From Streptomyces zaomyceticus (GTDB taxonomy: Bacteria > Actinomycetota > Actinomycetes > Streptomycetales > Streptomycetaceae), in NCBI RefSeq assembly GCF_014656215.1, contig NZ_BNBZ01000028.1, positions 1-64,000 of the forward strand: 64,000 nucleotides of DNA. The letters run 5' to 3'. The notes below the pieces were generated by a model that saw only the letters and a list, made by a program, of their open reading frames with translations, ran no database searches and had not been told where the DNA came from. Of this stretch, positions 54,172 through 63,264 are shown one piece after another. The stretch's first letter is position 1. Every line of letters begins with the position of its first letter. The position numbers were made by a program, and so were the translations under genes.

Positions 54172-55557
54172 ATGAACCGCACCGTGCTCCCGGCCCTCGC
54201 CGTCCTCGGCGCCGCCGGGCTACTGCTCCCCCTCGCCCCCCTCTCCTCCCTCGCCTCGGCCGCCGCCGCCGAGCAGGCCGTCCCCGTCCTCAACGGCGAC
54301 TTCGCCGACCCCGTCATGAAGGGCGACGGTCCCACCACCGTCGGGATCGACCACTGGACCGGCCTCAACCAGCGTTACTCGCCCACCGCTTCGGGACGCA
54401 CCGACGCCTCCCACGGCGTCGCCCTCCAGAAGGACGGCAACACCCTTCAGCAGCGGCTGCGCGGAGTCCGCGCGGGGGCCAGGGTCACCGTGAGATACGA
54501 GGACAGCCCCGCCGTCTCCAAGGAGTGCACCGGCGAACAGGTCGTCGCCGGCCAGCCGTACGCCGTCGTCGCCTCCGGCGGGGCGGTCCAGGAGGTCACC
54601 ACCGCCGGCGATCCGGACCGGGTGAAGGGCACGCCGGGCAAGGGTCGTTGGACCGGACGCGCCTACGTCTTCACCGCGAGCGAGAACGAGCCGCTGCTCA
54701 CCTTCACCTCCCGGGTCACCGACTCCCGTACCCATGTGACCTGTTCACCGATGATCGCCCGCGTCCGCGCGGTCGAGGTGCCGCCGGAACTCGACAGGAC
54801 CGTGAGCAAGACCGCGCTCGGGACCTCGGAGGCGTACAAGGGCAACGACCGCGAGAGCACCCTCCACAACGCGGCCGCCGCCTGCAACGGCGAGAACGCC
54901 TGCGTCTTCCGGCCGGACAGCCGAATGTCCTTCCGCTACTACGACCGGGCCCGGGTCGTCGGCGAGGCCTTCGTCAACTGCACCCGCAACGCCCTGGAGC
55001 ACTCCCGGCTCCTCTCGTACTCCGAGCGCGCGCACGACAGCATCTCCCAGACGTACGCCGACGCGGGCCTCGCGCTCAACGAGGTGGCCAGGCTGCCCAC
55101 TTCGGGAGACCGGACGGAGGACGAGAAGCGGGCCAAGGAGCGGCCCATGGCCGCCCAGTTCGCCCTCGCGTACGAGAAGGGCTGGCAGCGGCCCTGGCAG
55201 TGGTTCAGCAGCGACCAGCGGACCGTCGTCGAGAAGATCCAGCCCGGTGAGGTCAGCTGGGTCGAGATGCAGCCGAGCCGCGAGCGCGTCGAGGGCTGGT
55301 TCGTCAGTAAGAAGGACGACTACCGGCTGCACGCCGTCGTCGACGGACCCTCGCGGGCCGTGCCCGACCGGCTGCTCCAGCGCACCGGGCCCATGTCGGA
55401 GGCCGAGAAGCAGCGCTGCGCCGCCGCCCGGCCCATGACGACCACCCCGGTGGGCGCGGACGCGCCCGCGAGCTCCAGCGACAAGGGGCTCCTCAAGATC
55501 CCGGCGCCGGCCGCGCCCGGGGCCCGCTCCTCGGACCGGAGCATGCCGCTGAACTGA
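54172..55557 (+). CDS. Secreted protein: jelly-roll-like N-domain plus module shared with its neighbour
   Basis: 461 aa. After a signal peptide (to about SAAAAEQA), NGDFADPV and HWTGLNQRYSP start a beta-sandwich-like carbohydrate/DUF642-like domain (about 35-205). The C-terminal half repeats the neighbour's layout: Cys238-x5-Cys244 in NACVF, then Cys270 in FVNCT with the same 26-residue spacing, then FALAYEKGWQRPWQW, and V-x-x-x-QPSRERVEGWFV matching RRVAGSLV. The start lies 18 bp after the previous gene. Function is unknown. Confidence 0.78.
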   Translation: MNRTVLPALAVLGAAGLLLPLAPLSSLASAAAAEQAVPVLNGDFADPVMKGDGPTTVGIDHWTGLNQRYSPTASGRTDASHGVALQKDGNTLQQRLRGVRAGARVTVRYEDSPAVSKECTGEQVVAGQPYAVVASGGAVQEVTTAGDPDRVKGTPGKGRWTGRAYVFTASENEPLLTFTSRVTDSRTHVTCSPMIARVRAVEVPPELDRTVSKTALGTSEAYKGNDRESTLHNAAAACNGENACVFRPDSRMSFRYYDRARVVGEAFVNCTRNALEHSRLLSYSERAHDSISQTYADAGLALNEVARLPTSGDRTEDEKRAKERPMAAQFALAYEKGWQRPWQWFSSDQRTVVEKIQPGEVSWVEMQPSRERVEGWFVSKKDDYRLHAVVDGPSRAVPDRLLQRTGPMSEAEKQRCAAARPMTTTPVGADAPASSSDKGLLKIPAPAAPGARSSDRSMPLN

Positions 55558-55616
55558 CCCGCGCCTCGGACCGGAGCATGAGGCCGGACCGACCCGCGCC
55601 CGCGGATCCGGCCGCC

Positions 55617-57266
55617 TCACCCCGCCACGGCGGTGAGGCGGCGCAGCACCTCGTCCGGGCCCAGGGCGCGGGCCACCGCGAACAGGTCGGGGCTGCGGGT
55701 GGCGCCGGTGAGCGCGACCCGCACCACGTTCGCGATCTCCCTCGGCGGTCCCGCCCAGCGCCCGGGGTCCCGCCGCCAGGAGGCCGTGTCCGGGGCGTGG
55801 CCGTGCCGCGCGGCGAGCGTCCGGAGCGTGCCGTACCACTCCTGCGGGGTGGCCGCCCCGGCCGCCTCCGCGGCGAACTCGGCGGCGATCCGGCGCACCA
55901 GCCGCGGGTCCAGGCCGCCGTAACGGTCGTCGTCGGCGCCCGGCGCCGGGCCGAAGAGCTCGGCGAAGAAGAAGCCGTAGCGGTCGCGGAAGCAGGACCA
56001 GCGGTCCAGGTCCTTCCGGGCGGGCGCGCCCTCAGGGCGGCCCACGGCCACCGCCGCCAGGGCCAGGGCCCGGTGGCGGGCGAGAACCGAGGCGAGCTCC
56101 GGGTCGTGGGTCTCCGCCCAGGCGAGGAGCTGCGCGTACAGCTCGTCCGGGCCGAGCGAGGCGATGAACTCCCGGCTCAGGGAGTGCAGTTTGGGAAGGT
56201 CGAGCAGGGGGCCCGACGGGCGCATGCCGTCGAGCCGGACGGTGGCGGCGAGCGCCTCGGCCGTGGGCACGTCCATGAGCCGGATGTTGGCGAGACCGCG
56301 CAGATAGTGCTGGACGGCGGCCGGCGGATACCCGGCGGCCAGGTAGTAGTCCACCGACGCCTCGGGGTCCTTGCGCTTGCTGAGCTTGCGGCGCGAGGGC
56401 CCCTCCGCCTTCATCAGCGGCGCGAGATGCGCGTACGCGGGCGGCTCGAAGCCCAGGGCCGCGTGCAGCTGGAGATGGACCGGCGTCGAGGACAGCCACT
56501 CCTCGCCCCGCACCACCAGTGACACCCGCATCAGACGGTCGTCCACGACATGCGCGAAGTGATAGGTGGGCAGCGGGAGTTCCTCCCGCGAGGACTTGAG
56601 CAGCACGATGTCGTTGCCGTTGTCCTGCATGGTCACCGAGGCACGGATGCGGTCCGTGAAACGGACCCGCCCGGGGAACTCGTACGGGCAGCGGAACCGC
56701 ACCACGTACGGCTCGCCCGCGGCCAGCCGCCGCGCGGCCTCCTCCGGGGCGAGCGTCCGGCACGGCGCCCACCGGCCGTAGTAGCCGAGCGGGGAGCGCC
56801 CCGCCCGCTGCTCCACCGCGCTCCGGGCCAGCCGGTCCTTGTCGCAGAAGCAGGGGTACGCGCGGTCCCGCCGCAGCAGTTCGCGCACATGGCTGAGATA
56901 GACGTCCCGCCGCTCCGACTGGAGGTACGGGCCCCACGCGCCGTCCCCGGCGGCCCCGCCCTCGTCCGGGGCGAGCCCGAACGCGCCGAGCAGCCGGGAG
57001 AACGCCTCCGCCGCCCCCGCCACCCGCCGCGACCGGTCGGTGTCCTCGACGCGCAGCACGTGCACGCCGCCCGACTGGTGGGCCAGGGCGCGCGCGACGG
57101 CCGCCGTGTACAGACCGCCGATGTGCAGATGACCGGTGGGGCTCGGGGCGAAGCGCGTCACCTCGGCACCCGCCGGCAGGTCACGCGGGGCGAAGCGGCG
57201 CTCCCAGTCGGCCGGTTCCGGGAGATCGGGCGGGAACATCGCGTTGATGACGGACAGGTCGAGCAC
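55617..57266 (-). CDS. gltX: Glutamyl-tRNA synthetase paralogue
   Basis: 549 aa, class I aminoacyl-tRNA synthetase. HIGH motif is PSPTGHLHIGG (residues 41-51), KMSKS-like motif is KLSKRKD (about 290-300). A zinc-site CFCDKD with a later Cys in RWAPC is present. GGAGGGA precedes GTG 57266. A housekeeping gltX is expected elsewhere in Streptomyces (near SCO5547 in S. coelicolor, recalled), so this is likely a second copy. Roles could be resistance or tRNA-dependent biosynthesis (unproven). Confidence 0.88.
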   Translation of the reverse strand: MLDLSVINAMFPPDLPEPADWERRFAPRDLPAGAEVTRFAPSPTGHLHIGGLYTAAVARALAHQSGGVHVLRVEDTDRSRRVAGAAEAFSRLLGAFGLAPDEGGAAGDGAWGPYLQSERRDVYLSHVRELLRRDRAYPCFCDKDRLARSAVEQRAGRSPLGYYGRWAPCRTLAPEEAARRLAAGEPYVVRFRCPYEFPGRVRFTDRIRASVTMQDNGNDIVLLKSSREELPLPTYHFAHVVDDRLMRVSLVVRGEEWLSSTPVHLQLHAALGFEPPAYAHLAPLMKAEGPSRRKLSKRKDPEASVDYYLAAGYPPAAVQHYLRGLANIRLMDVPTAEALAATVRLDGMRPSGPLLDLPKLHSLSREFIASLGPDELYAQLLAWAETHDPELASVLARHRALALAAVAVGRPEGAPARKDLDRWSCFRDRYGFFFAELFGPAPGADDDRYGGLDPRLVRRIAAEFAAEAAGAATPQEWYGTLRTLAARHGHAPDTASWRRDPGRWAGPPREIANVVRVALTGATRSPDLFAVARALGPDEVLRRLTAVAG

Positions 57267-57461
57267 GGTGGACTCCCTCCTGGGGTTCCTCGATCGATCC
57301 ACCGTAGGGCCGTGACCGGCCGATTCGAGAGGAGCGGAGACGCGAGGCTGCGGAACCCCGAACCCTCTTCGGCGTCGGGCGCCCCGAGCGGGACGCGCGG
57401 TCAGTAGCGTCCCCAGGAGCGTTCCGAACGGCTCGGACGGACCCGGAGAAGGAGAGGCGCG

Positions 57462-58709
57462 ATGGGCGGCACACGCGGGGTGGCCCTGCTCGCACTCGGC
57501 TCCTTCGCCGTGGGGACCGACGCCTACGCGATGGCGGGACTGCTCCCGGGCATGGGCGCCGACCTCGATGTCTCCGTCTCCCTCGCCGGCCAGTCCGTCA
57601 CCGCCTTCACGCTCTGCTACGCCCTGGCCGCGCCGCTCCTCTCCGCCGTTCTCGCCCGCTGGGGGACCCGTACCGTCCTCGTCACCGCACTCGTCGTCTT
57701 CGTCCTCGCCAACGCCGGTACCGCGCTCACCGGTTCGTACGCCGGACTCCTCGGCACCCGCGCCCTGGCCGGAGCCGGAGCGGGACTGTTCGTCCCGGCC
57801 GCGGCCACCGCGGCCGTCGCCCTCGTCCCGCCCGAGCGGCGCGGACGCGCCCTCGGGCTGGTCCTCGGCGGGATGAGCGCCGGCACCGTCCTCGGCGTGC
57901 CGCTCGGACTGCTCGTCGCCGCCGACTCCGGCTGGCGGACGACCCTCTGGCTGATCACCGGCCTCGGCGTCGTCGCCCTGACCGGCGTCGCCGCCGCGCT
58001 CCCCCCGGTCGAGGGGGCCGCCGCGCCCTCCCTGCGGGCCCGGCTCGGCGCCCTCGCCCGGCCCCGGGTCGCCGTGGTCGTCACCGTCACCTTCACCCAG
58101 ACCGTCGCCAGCCTCGGGCTCTACACCTACCTCGAACCGGTCCTGCACCGGACCGCCGGCGTCGGCAGCGCCGTGCCGTACCTCTGGGTCTGGGGCATCG
58201 GCGGCGTCTGCGGCAGCCTCCTCGCCGGAACCCTCGTCGACCGGACCGGGAAACCCGCCGCCCTCGCCGTCGCCCTCCTCGGCACCCTCGGCTGCGCGCT
58301 GGCCCTGCTCCCGTGGACCGGATCCGTCCCCGGCCTCGTCCTGGTGCCCCTCCTCGTCTGGGGCGCCGTCGGCTGGGCCTTCGTGGTCCCCCAGCAGCAC
58401 CGGCTGCTCGCCCGGGACGGCGGGAACGGGGCCGCCGCCGTCGGCCTCAACAGCTCCGCCACCTACCTCGGCGGCGCCGTCGGCTCCGCGCTCGGCGGCC
58501 TCGCCCTCGCCCACGGGCTCGACGCCCGCTGGCTTCCGCTCCCGGCCGCCGGGGTCGCGCTCGCGGGAGTCCTCTTCCATCTCACCGCGGTGCGCGGCCC
58601 CGCCCGGCGCGACGCCCGGACCGGCCGCCGCACCACGGACCACGCCAACGGGACCGGAGCCGCGGGCGGCGCGACCGCGGCCGGGGCCCCGGAAAGGAAC
58701 GCCCCATGA
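57462..58709 (+). CDS. Major facilitator superfamily exporter
   Basis: 415 aa, about 12 hydrophobic helices. The DHA1-type motif appears as ARWGTRTVLVTALVVF after helix 2. The AAPLLSAVLARWG and GTRALAGAGAGLFVPAAA segments fit drug/arabinose-type exporters. AGGAG lies upstream of the ATG. The stop overlaps the next start (ATGA). It is divergent from the synthetase gene and probably cotranscribed with the LLM oxidoreductase. Confidence 0.9.
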   Translation: MGGTRGVALLALGSFAVGTDAYAMAGLLPGMGADLDVSVSLAGQSVTAFTLCYALAAPLLSAVLARWGTRTVLVTALVVFVLANAGTALTGSYAGLLGTRALAGAGAGLFVPAAATAAVALVPPERRGRALGLVLGGMSAGTVLGVPLGLLVAADSGWRTTLWLITGLGVVALTGVAAALPPVEGAAAPSLRARLGALARPRVAVVVTVTFTQTVASLGLYTYLEPVLHRTAGVGSAVPYLWVWGIGGVCGSLLAGTLVDRTGKPAALAVALLGTLGCALALLPWTGSVPGLVLVPLLVWGAVGWAFVVPQQHRLLARDGGNGAAAVGLNSSATYLGGAVGSALGGLALAHGLDARWLPLPAAGVALAGVLFHLTAVRGPARRDARTGRRTTDHANGTGAAGGATAAGAPERNAP

Positions 58710-59623
58710 AATTCGGCGTCAATCTGCCCAACTACGGGCCCGAGGCCACCCCCGACGCCCTCGCCGACTGGGCGCTGCGGGTCGAGTCGATCGGGTACCA
58801 CTACGCCATGGTCTCCGACCACGTGGCGCTCACCCCCGACGTGCAGCACCTCTTCCCCGCCCCGTTCTACGACCCCTTCGCGACCCTCGCCTGGCTCGCC
58901 GGGATCACCAGGACCGTGGGCCTCGGTACGACGGTGACGATCCTCCCGTACCGGCATCCCGTGCACACCGCCCGCGTCGCCGCCAACATCGACCGGTTCA
59001 GCAACGGGCGCCTCGTCTTCGGCGCGGCCGCCGGCTGGGCCGCACGCGAGTTCGCCGTCCTCGACGTCCCCTACCGCAAGCGCGGCGCCATCAGCGACGA
59101 GTACCTCGCCGCCATCAAGGCCTGCTGGGCGGACGAGGTCGCCTCCTTCGACGGCGCCCATGTCTCCTTCCGCGAGGTCCACACCGGGCCGCTGCCCGTG
59201 CAACGACCCGGGCCGCCCGTCTGGGTCGGCGGCCACAGCTACGGAGCGCTCCGCCGGGCCGTCCGCCTCGGCGACGCCTGGCACCCCACCTCCGTCTCCG
59301 GCGACTGGCTCCTCGGCGTCGGGCTGCCCACGCTCCGGCAGGTCGCCGAGGAACACGAGCGGCCCGTGCCCGACCTCTGCCCCCGCATCAAACTCCGCGT
59401 CACCTCCCGGCCCCTCGGCCCCGGACGGCTCCTCGGCGAGGGCACCCCGGCACAGATCGCCGACGACCTCGGACTCCTCCAGGACCTGGGTGCGCGGTCC
59501 GTCGTCCTCGACCCCACCTACCCCGGCGACCGGCGCGAGGCGGGCCGCACCGCCCGGGACCTCGACGTCCTGGAGACACTGGCCAAGGAGGTCATCGACG
59601 TGGACGCCGGCTGCGTACGATGA
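58706..59623 (+). CDS. LLM-class (F420/FMN-type) flavin oxidoreductase
   Basis: 305-aa luciferase-like monooxygenase fold. N-terminal KFGVNLPNYGPEATP, HYAMVSDHVALTP, TVTILPYRHPVHTARVAANID and GAAAGW blocks are typical of F420-dependent actinobacterial members. The substrate is unknown. It is coupled to the upstream exporter (ATGA) and followed by a LysR gene 31 bp away. Confidence 0.9.
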   Translation: MKFGVNLPNYGPEATPDALADWALRVESIGYHYAMVSDHVALTPDVQHLFPAPFYDPFATLAWLAGITRTVGLGTTVTILPYRHPVHTARVAANIDRFSNGRLVFGAAAGWAAREFAVLDVPYRKRGAISDEYLAAIKACWADEVASFDGAHVSFREVHTGPLPVQRPGPPVWVGGHSYGALRRAVRLGDAWHPTSVSGDWLLGVGLPTLRQVAEEHERPVPDLCPRIKLRVTSRPLGPGRLLGEGTPAQIADDLGLLQDLGARSVVLDPTYPGDRREAGRTARDLDVLETLAKEVIDVDAGCVR

Positions 59624-59654
59624 CCGGACGGCGGCGGCGGGAGGAGGTGCGGGC

Positions 59655-60590
59655 GTGACCGACTATCCGGACCTGAGGAAGCTGCGGGTGCTGAGGGAAC
59701 TCAGCGAACGCGGCACCGTCAGCGCGGCCGCCCAGGCACTCCACCTCACCCCGCAGGCCGTCTCGCAGCAGATCAGCGCCCTGGGGCGGGAGTTGGGCGT
59801 GCCGCTCACCGAACCGTCCGGGCGCCGGCTGCGGCTCACGGGCGCGGCACGGATCGTGCTCCGGCACGCCGACGCCGTCTTCACCCAGGTCGAGCAGATG
59901 CGCGCGGAGCTCGCCGCCCACCGGAGCGGCGACCACGCGGAAGTGGCCGTCGCCGGCTTCTCCACCACCCTGTCGGCGCTCATCCTGCCCGCCGTGGCCC
60001 GGCTGAGGGAGACCCGGCCGCTGCTGCGGACCTCACTGACCGAGGTCGACCCGCCGGAGAGCTTCTCCCTGCTCCAGCGCGGGGAGACCGATGTGGTCAT
60101 CTCCGCCGACACCACCCGCACCCCGGGCGCGGCGGGCGAGGACGGCCGCTCCGACGGCCGCTTCCACCGGATCGCGCTCTGCGACGACCCCTTCGACATC
60201 GCCCTGCCCGCCGGCCACCGGCTGCTCGGCAGCGAGCGGCTCCTCCTCGCCGACCTCGCCGACGAGACCTGGATCTTCGCCACCACGGGCCTCTGTCACG
60301 ACATCGGCGTCGCCGCGTGTACCGCGGCCGGGTTCACCCCGCAGGCCTCCCACGCCATCGGCGACTGGGACGCCACGCTCGCGGCGGTGCGGCTCGGCCT
60401 CGGGGTCGCGCTGGTGCCGCGGCTGGCCAAGCCGGTCCCGCGGCCCGAGGTGACGATCCGCGCGTTCAGCGAGCGGGCACCCTCCCGTACGGTCTTCGCG
60501 GCCGTCCGGGAGGGCAGCCAGACCTCCCCGGAGATCGCCGCCGTCCTGGACGCGCTCCGCACGGCGGCCAGGGCGGCCGTCGCGGGCTGA
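59655..60590 (+). CDS. LysR-family transcriptional regulator
   Basis: 311 aa. The N-terminal winged HTH (residues 8-66) reads VLRELSERGTVSAAAQALHLTP and QQISALGRELG. The C-terminal substrate-binding domain (about 90-300) has VDPPESFSLLQRGETDVVIS and GLGVALVPRLA. The GTG start has GGAGGAGG about 5 nt upstream. It likely regulates the preceding exporter/oxidoreductase or the following permease. Confidence 0.92.
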   Translation: MTDYPDLRKLRVLRELSERGTVSAAAQALHLTPQAVSQQISALGRELGVPLTEPSGRRLRLTGAARIVLRHADAVFTQVEQMRAELAAHRSGDHAEVAVAGFSTTLSALILPAVARLRETRPLLRTSLTEVDPPESFSLLQRGETDVVISADTTRTPGAAGEDGRSDGRFHRIALCDDPFDIALPAGHRLLGSERLLLADLADETWIFATTGLCHDIGVAACTAAGFTPQASHAIGDWDATLAAVRLGLGVALVPRLAKPVPRPEVTIRAFSERAPSRTVFAAVREGSQTSPEIAAVLDALRTAARAAVAG

Positions 60591-60628
60591 CCCGCGGCCG
60601 GGGGAGAGTCCCCGATCCGCCACGGCTC

Positions 60629-60646
60629 GTGGACGGTACCGTCCAC
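60629..60646. promoter_or_regulatory. 18-bp perfect palindrome upstream of the EamA gene
   Basis: GTGGACGGTACCGTCCAC reads identically on both strands. It is 139 bp before the EamA ATG and 39 bp after the LysR stop, and is followed by CCAG-N6-CTGG. The size and symmetry fit a TetR-type or similar dimer site. Which protein binds it is unknown. Confidence 0.6.
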
Positions 60647-60784
60647 CAGACGTTGCTGGACCCGTCCGACCGCCGCTGCGAGGCTCGTTCCCGTGCCGCG
60701 GAGAGCTCCGCGCGTCCCCTCACTTCTTCTTCCAACTCCTGGCCGAGCCGGCCGAGCCCTGTCTTCGGAGAGCGGGAATCACCC

Positions 60785-61810
60785 ATGTCCAAAGCCACCT
60801 ACACGCGGCTCGCCGCTTTGAGCCTCATCTGGGGCTCCGTCTTCCTGTGGATCAAGATCGCCGGGTACGGCTTCTCACCCGTGCAGATGGTGCTGATCCG
60901 GCTCGCGCTGGGCGCCGTCGTCATCCTCGCCATCGGTTACGCGAAGGGGCTCCGGCTCCCCAGGGAAGCCGCCACCTGGGGCCATCTGACCGTCGCCGCG
61001 CTGCTCGGCAACGCCGTCCCGTGGACCCTCTACGCCGAGGGGGAGATCGCCGGATCGAGCAGCGTCGCCGCCGTGGTCAACGGCAGCGCGCCGATCTGGA
61101 CCCTGGCCGCCGCCCTGCTGCTCGGCCAGGAGAAGAAGGTCTCCGGCTTCAAGGCGGGCGGTGTGCTGCTCGGCCTCGGCGGCACCGCGCTGATCGCCTC
61201 ACCGTGGAACTCGACCTCGGCCGGGACCGGTTGGAGCATCCTCTGCTTCGTCCTCGGCTCCATCAGCTTCGGCGCCAGTTTCGCGTACATGGGCAAGTAC
61301 CTGGTGGGCAGGGGCATTCCGCCGCTGATGCTCGCGGGCGGACAGCTCGGCGCGGCCACCGTGCTGCTGCTCGTCGCCTTCCCGTTCCTGGGGCTCCAGG
61401 CCGTCACCTGGCGCACCGACTCGGTGATCTCCGTCCTGGTCCTCGGTGTGGTCTGCACCGGCTTCGCCGCGCTGCTCAACTTCGAGCTGATCATCAAGGA
61501 CGGGCCCACCGTGGCCTCCACCGTCACCTATCTGATGACCGCGGTCGCCGTCGTCCTGGGGGCCGTGGTGCTGAGCGAGCCGCTCGGCTGGACCGTGTGG
61601 CTCGGGGCGGTGGCGGTGCTCGCGGCCACCGGTCTGCTGCGACGCAAGCCGCGGCCGGCGGCCGAGCCGGCGGCCGCGGCGACGCCCGATCGGACGCCCG
61701 AGCCGGCGGCCGGGGCGGAGCACGGGGACGGGTCCGGGCCGGCGCCCGGGGACGGGTCCGCGTCGAAGTCCGGGGCCGCCTCCGTATCGAGTGCGGCGGC
61801 GGCCGAATAG
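60785..61810 (+). CDS. EamA-family (DMT) permease
   Basis: 341 aa with ten hydrophobic helices in two EamA halves (about 5-140 and 150-285). Early blocks RLAALSLIWGSVFLWIKIAG and SSVAAVVNGSAPIWTLAAALLL are typical. The C-terminal 55 residues are a low-complexity Ala/Pro/Gly tail. The ATG is preceded by CGGGAATCACCC with a weak ribosome site. The solute is unknown; many members export amino acids or metabolites. Confidence 0.9.
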   Translation: MSKATYTRLAALSLIWGSVFLWIKIAGYGFSPVQMVLIRLALGAVVILAIGYAKGLRLPREAATWGHLTVAALLGNAVPWTLYAEGEIAGSSSVAAVVNGSAPIWTLAAALLLGQEKKVSGFKAGGVLLGLGGTALIASPWNSTSAGTGWSILCFVLGSISFGASFAYMGKYLVGRGIPPLMLAGGQLGAATVLLLVAFPFLGLQAVTWRTDSVISVLVLGVVCTGFAALLNFELIIKDGPTVASTVTYLMTAVAVVLGAVVLSEPLGWTVWLGAVAVLAATGLLRRKPRPAAEPAAAATPDRTPEPAAGAEHGDGSGPAPGDGSASKSGAASVSSAAAAE

Positions 61811-61997
61811 CGGGCCCGCGCCGAACACCGGCACAGCAGTGCGCAGTGCGCCACCCGGCCGTCCTCGGCGGCCGGGCCGGCGTCATTCCCTCAGGAAATA
61901 CCGGGCCACCACCCGCAACATTGTGTTCATTAATGGGACGGGTGGTGGATGGTAGCGTCAGAAGTGGAAACACCCGGCCTTTATGGGGGAGTCGTAC

Positions 61998-62603
61998 GTG
62001 GCTTTTGTGGTCGAACTCGTTTTCCGTGGCAATGAGACGGACCGGTTGAGTTTCGGAGAGGCTCACCGGACCTACTGGAAAAGGATGGCGGCGCGCGGCA
62101 TCCTGCTCGGTGGCGGCCCCTGGCGGGACGGCACCGGGGAACTCCTGGTCTGTGAGGCACCGGACCGCCGCACGCTCTTACGGGTCCTCTACGCCGACCC
62201 GTACGCACAGGCCCAGGTCTTCGGCGAGTTACGGGTCCGGGAGTGGAACGCGGTCATGGGGCACGTGGTGCTCGCCGGCCTGGAGCGGACCACCGGAGGG
62301 GCCGGGACCCATGAGCGAATACGCGGGGGCGTCACGGCCCTCGTCCCGCCGGCCGTCACCGCGCCCGCCCCGCCGGTCGTCCGTGAGGAGGCCGCCGTCC
62401 GTGAGGAACTGACCGCCCACGAGCGGCGCATCGCCACGATGATGCTCGACGGACTGACCAACAAGCAGATCGCCGAGTCCTTCACGGTGTCGACGCGGGC
62501 CGTGGAGCTGCACATCACCCGGATCTACCGGAAGCTCGACATCCGCCGGCGTGCCCAGCTGGCCGCCGCCATCGACCGCTTCGAGGCCGCGCTCGCCTGC
62601 TGA
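61998..62603 (+). CDS. YCII-domain/LuxR-HTH fusion regulator
   Basis: 201 aa. The N-terminal half (about 1-92) resembles YCII/muconolactone-like ferredoxin-fold proteins (ELVFRGNETDRLSFGEAHRTYW, HisAsp pattern and FGELRVREW). A linker leads to a C-terminal LuxR HTH (about 137-195; LTAHERRIATMMLDGLTNKQ, STRAVELHITRIYRKL). GGGGGAG 6 nt before GTG 61998 supports this start, although ATG 61983 is also in frame. It is probably the regulator of the following tautomerase genes. Confidence 0.82.
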   Translation: MAFVVELVFRGNETDRLSFGEAHRTYWKRMAARGILLGGGPWRDGTGELLVCEAPDRRTLLRVLYADPYAQAQVFGELRVREWNAVMGHVVLAGLERTTGGAGTHERIRGGVTALVPPAVTAPAPPVVREEAAVREELTAHERRIATMMLDGLTNKQIAESFTVSTRAVELHITRIYRKLDIRRRAQLAAAIDRFEAALAC

Positions 62604-62695
62604 CTCTCCGCAGCACCCGCGCCCGCACCCGCACTCGCGCGCGCCCACACCGCACGCGCACCCGTATCCGTACGCACACATGTTGGGGAGTCGTC

Positions 62696-63178
62696 ATGCC
62701 GCTGGTCGAGATAACCGTTCCCGAGGGCACCCTCTCCGAGGCCGCCGCGGAGGTCCTGCAGCAGCAGGTCGCCGAGTCCGTACTGACGGCCATGGGGCTG
62801 CCTCGCACCGACTTCTTCGCCGCCGCGACCTGGGTGTACGTCCGGGAGGCCGCCAAGGGGCTCGCGACCACCGCGGCGGCCGGCACGGGCCCGGGCGTCC
62901 TGGTCGTCGTCACCCCCCTGAAGGGCTTCCTCACTCCGGAGCGCAACGAGGCCCTCTCCGTCGAGGTGACCCGGCACGTGCGGGACGCGACCGGTCCCGA
63001 CACCGTCGTCTGGCTCGTCGTGAACGAGATCCCGGAGGGGAACTGGGCCGTGAACGGAGGCCTCACCCGCCGCGCGAAGATCGACGAGTTCATCGCCGAG
63101 GCCGCCGAGGCTGCCGGGGCCTCCGGGCCTGCCGGGGCCGCCGAAGCCTCCGGGGTCGCCGCCGTACAGGCCGACTGA
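62696..63178 (+). CDS. Tautomerase-family protein (4-oxalocrotonate tautomerase-like)
   Basis: 160 aa. Met is followed by Pro2 in MPLVEITVPEG, giving the catalytic N-terminal Pro after Met removal. Other features are GLPRTDFFAAATWVYVREA and VVWLVVNEIPEGNWAVNGGL. It is longer than the 62-80 aa of minimal tautomerases, with an Ala/Gly-rich tail. GGGGAG lies upstream of the ATG. The substrate is unknown; context with a maleate isomerase-like gene suggests aromatic or nicotinate catabolism. Confidence 0.85.
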   Translation: MPLVEITVPEGTLSEAAAEVLQQQVAESVLTAMGLPRTDFFAAATWVYVREAAKGLATTAAAGTGPGVLVVVTPLKGFLTPERNEALSVEVTRHVRDATGPDTVVWLVVNEIPEGNWAVNGGLTRRAKIDEFIAEAAEAAGASGPAGAAEASGVAAVQAD

Positions 63179-63218
63179 ATTCGTTTCGGTATTCCCGGGG
63201 ATTCCCCATTCCGGACGC

Positions 63219-63253
63219 ACGGCGTCGCACCGTAATTCACGGTGCGACGCCGT
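63219..63253 (+). terminator. 15-bp perfect hairpin terminator
   Basis: ACGGCGTCGCACCGT pairs exactly with ACGGTGCGACGCCGT around AATTC, followed by TCGTATTT. It lies 41 bp after the tautomerase stop and probably terminates it. Confidence 0.88.
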
Positions 63254-63264
63254 TCGTATTTCCA

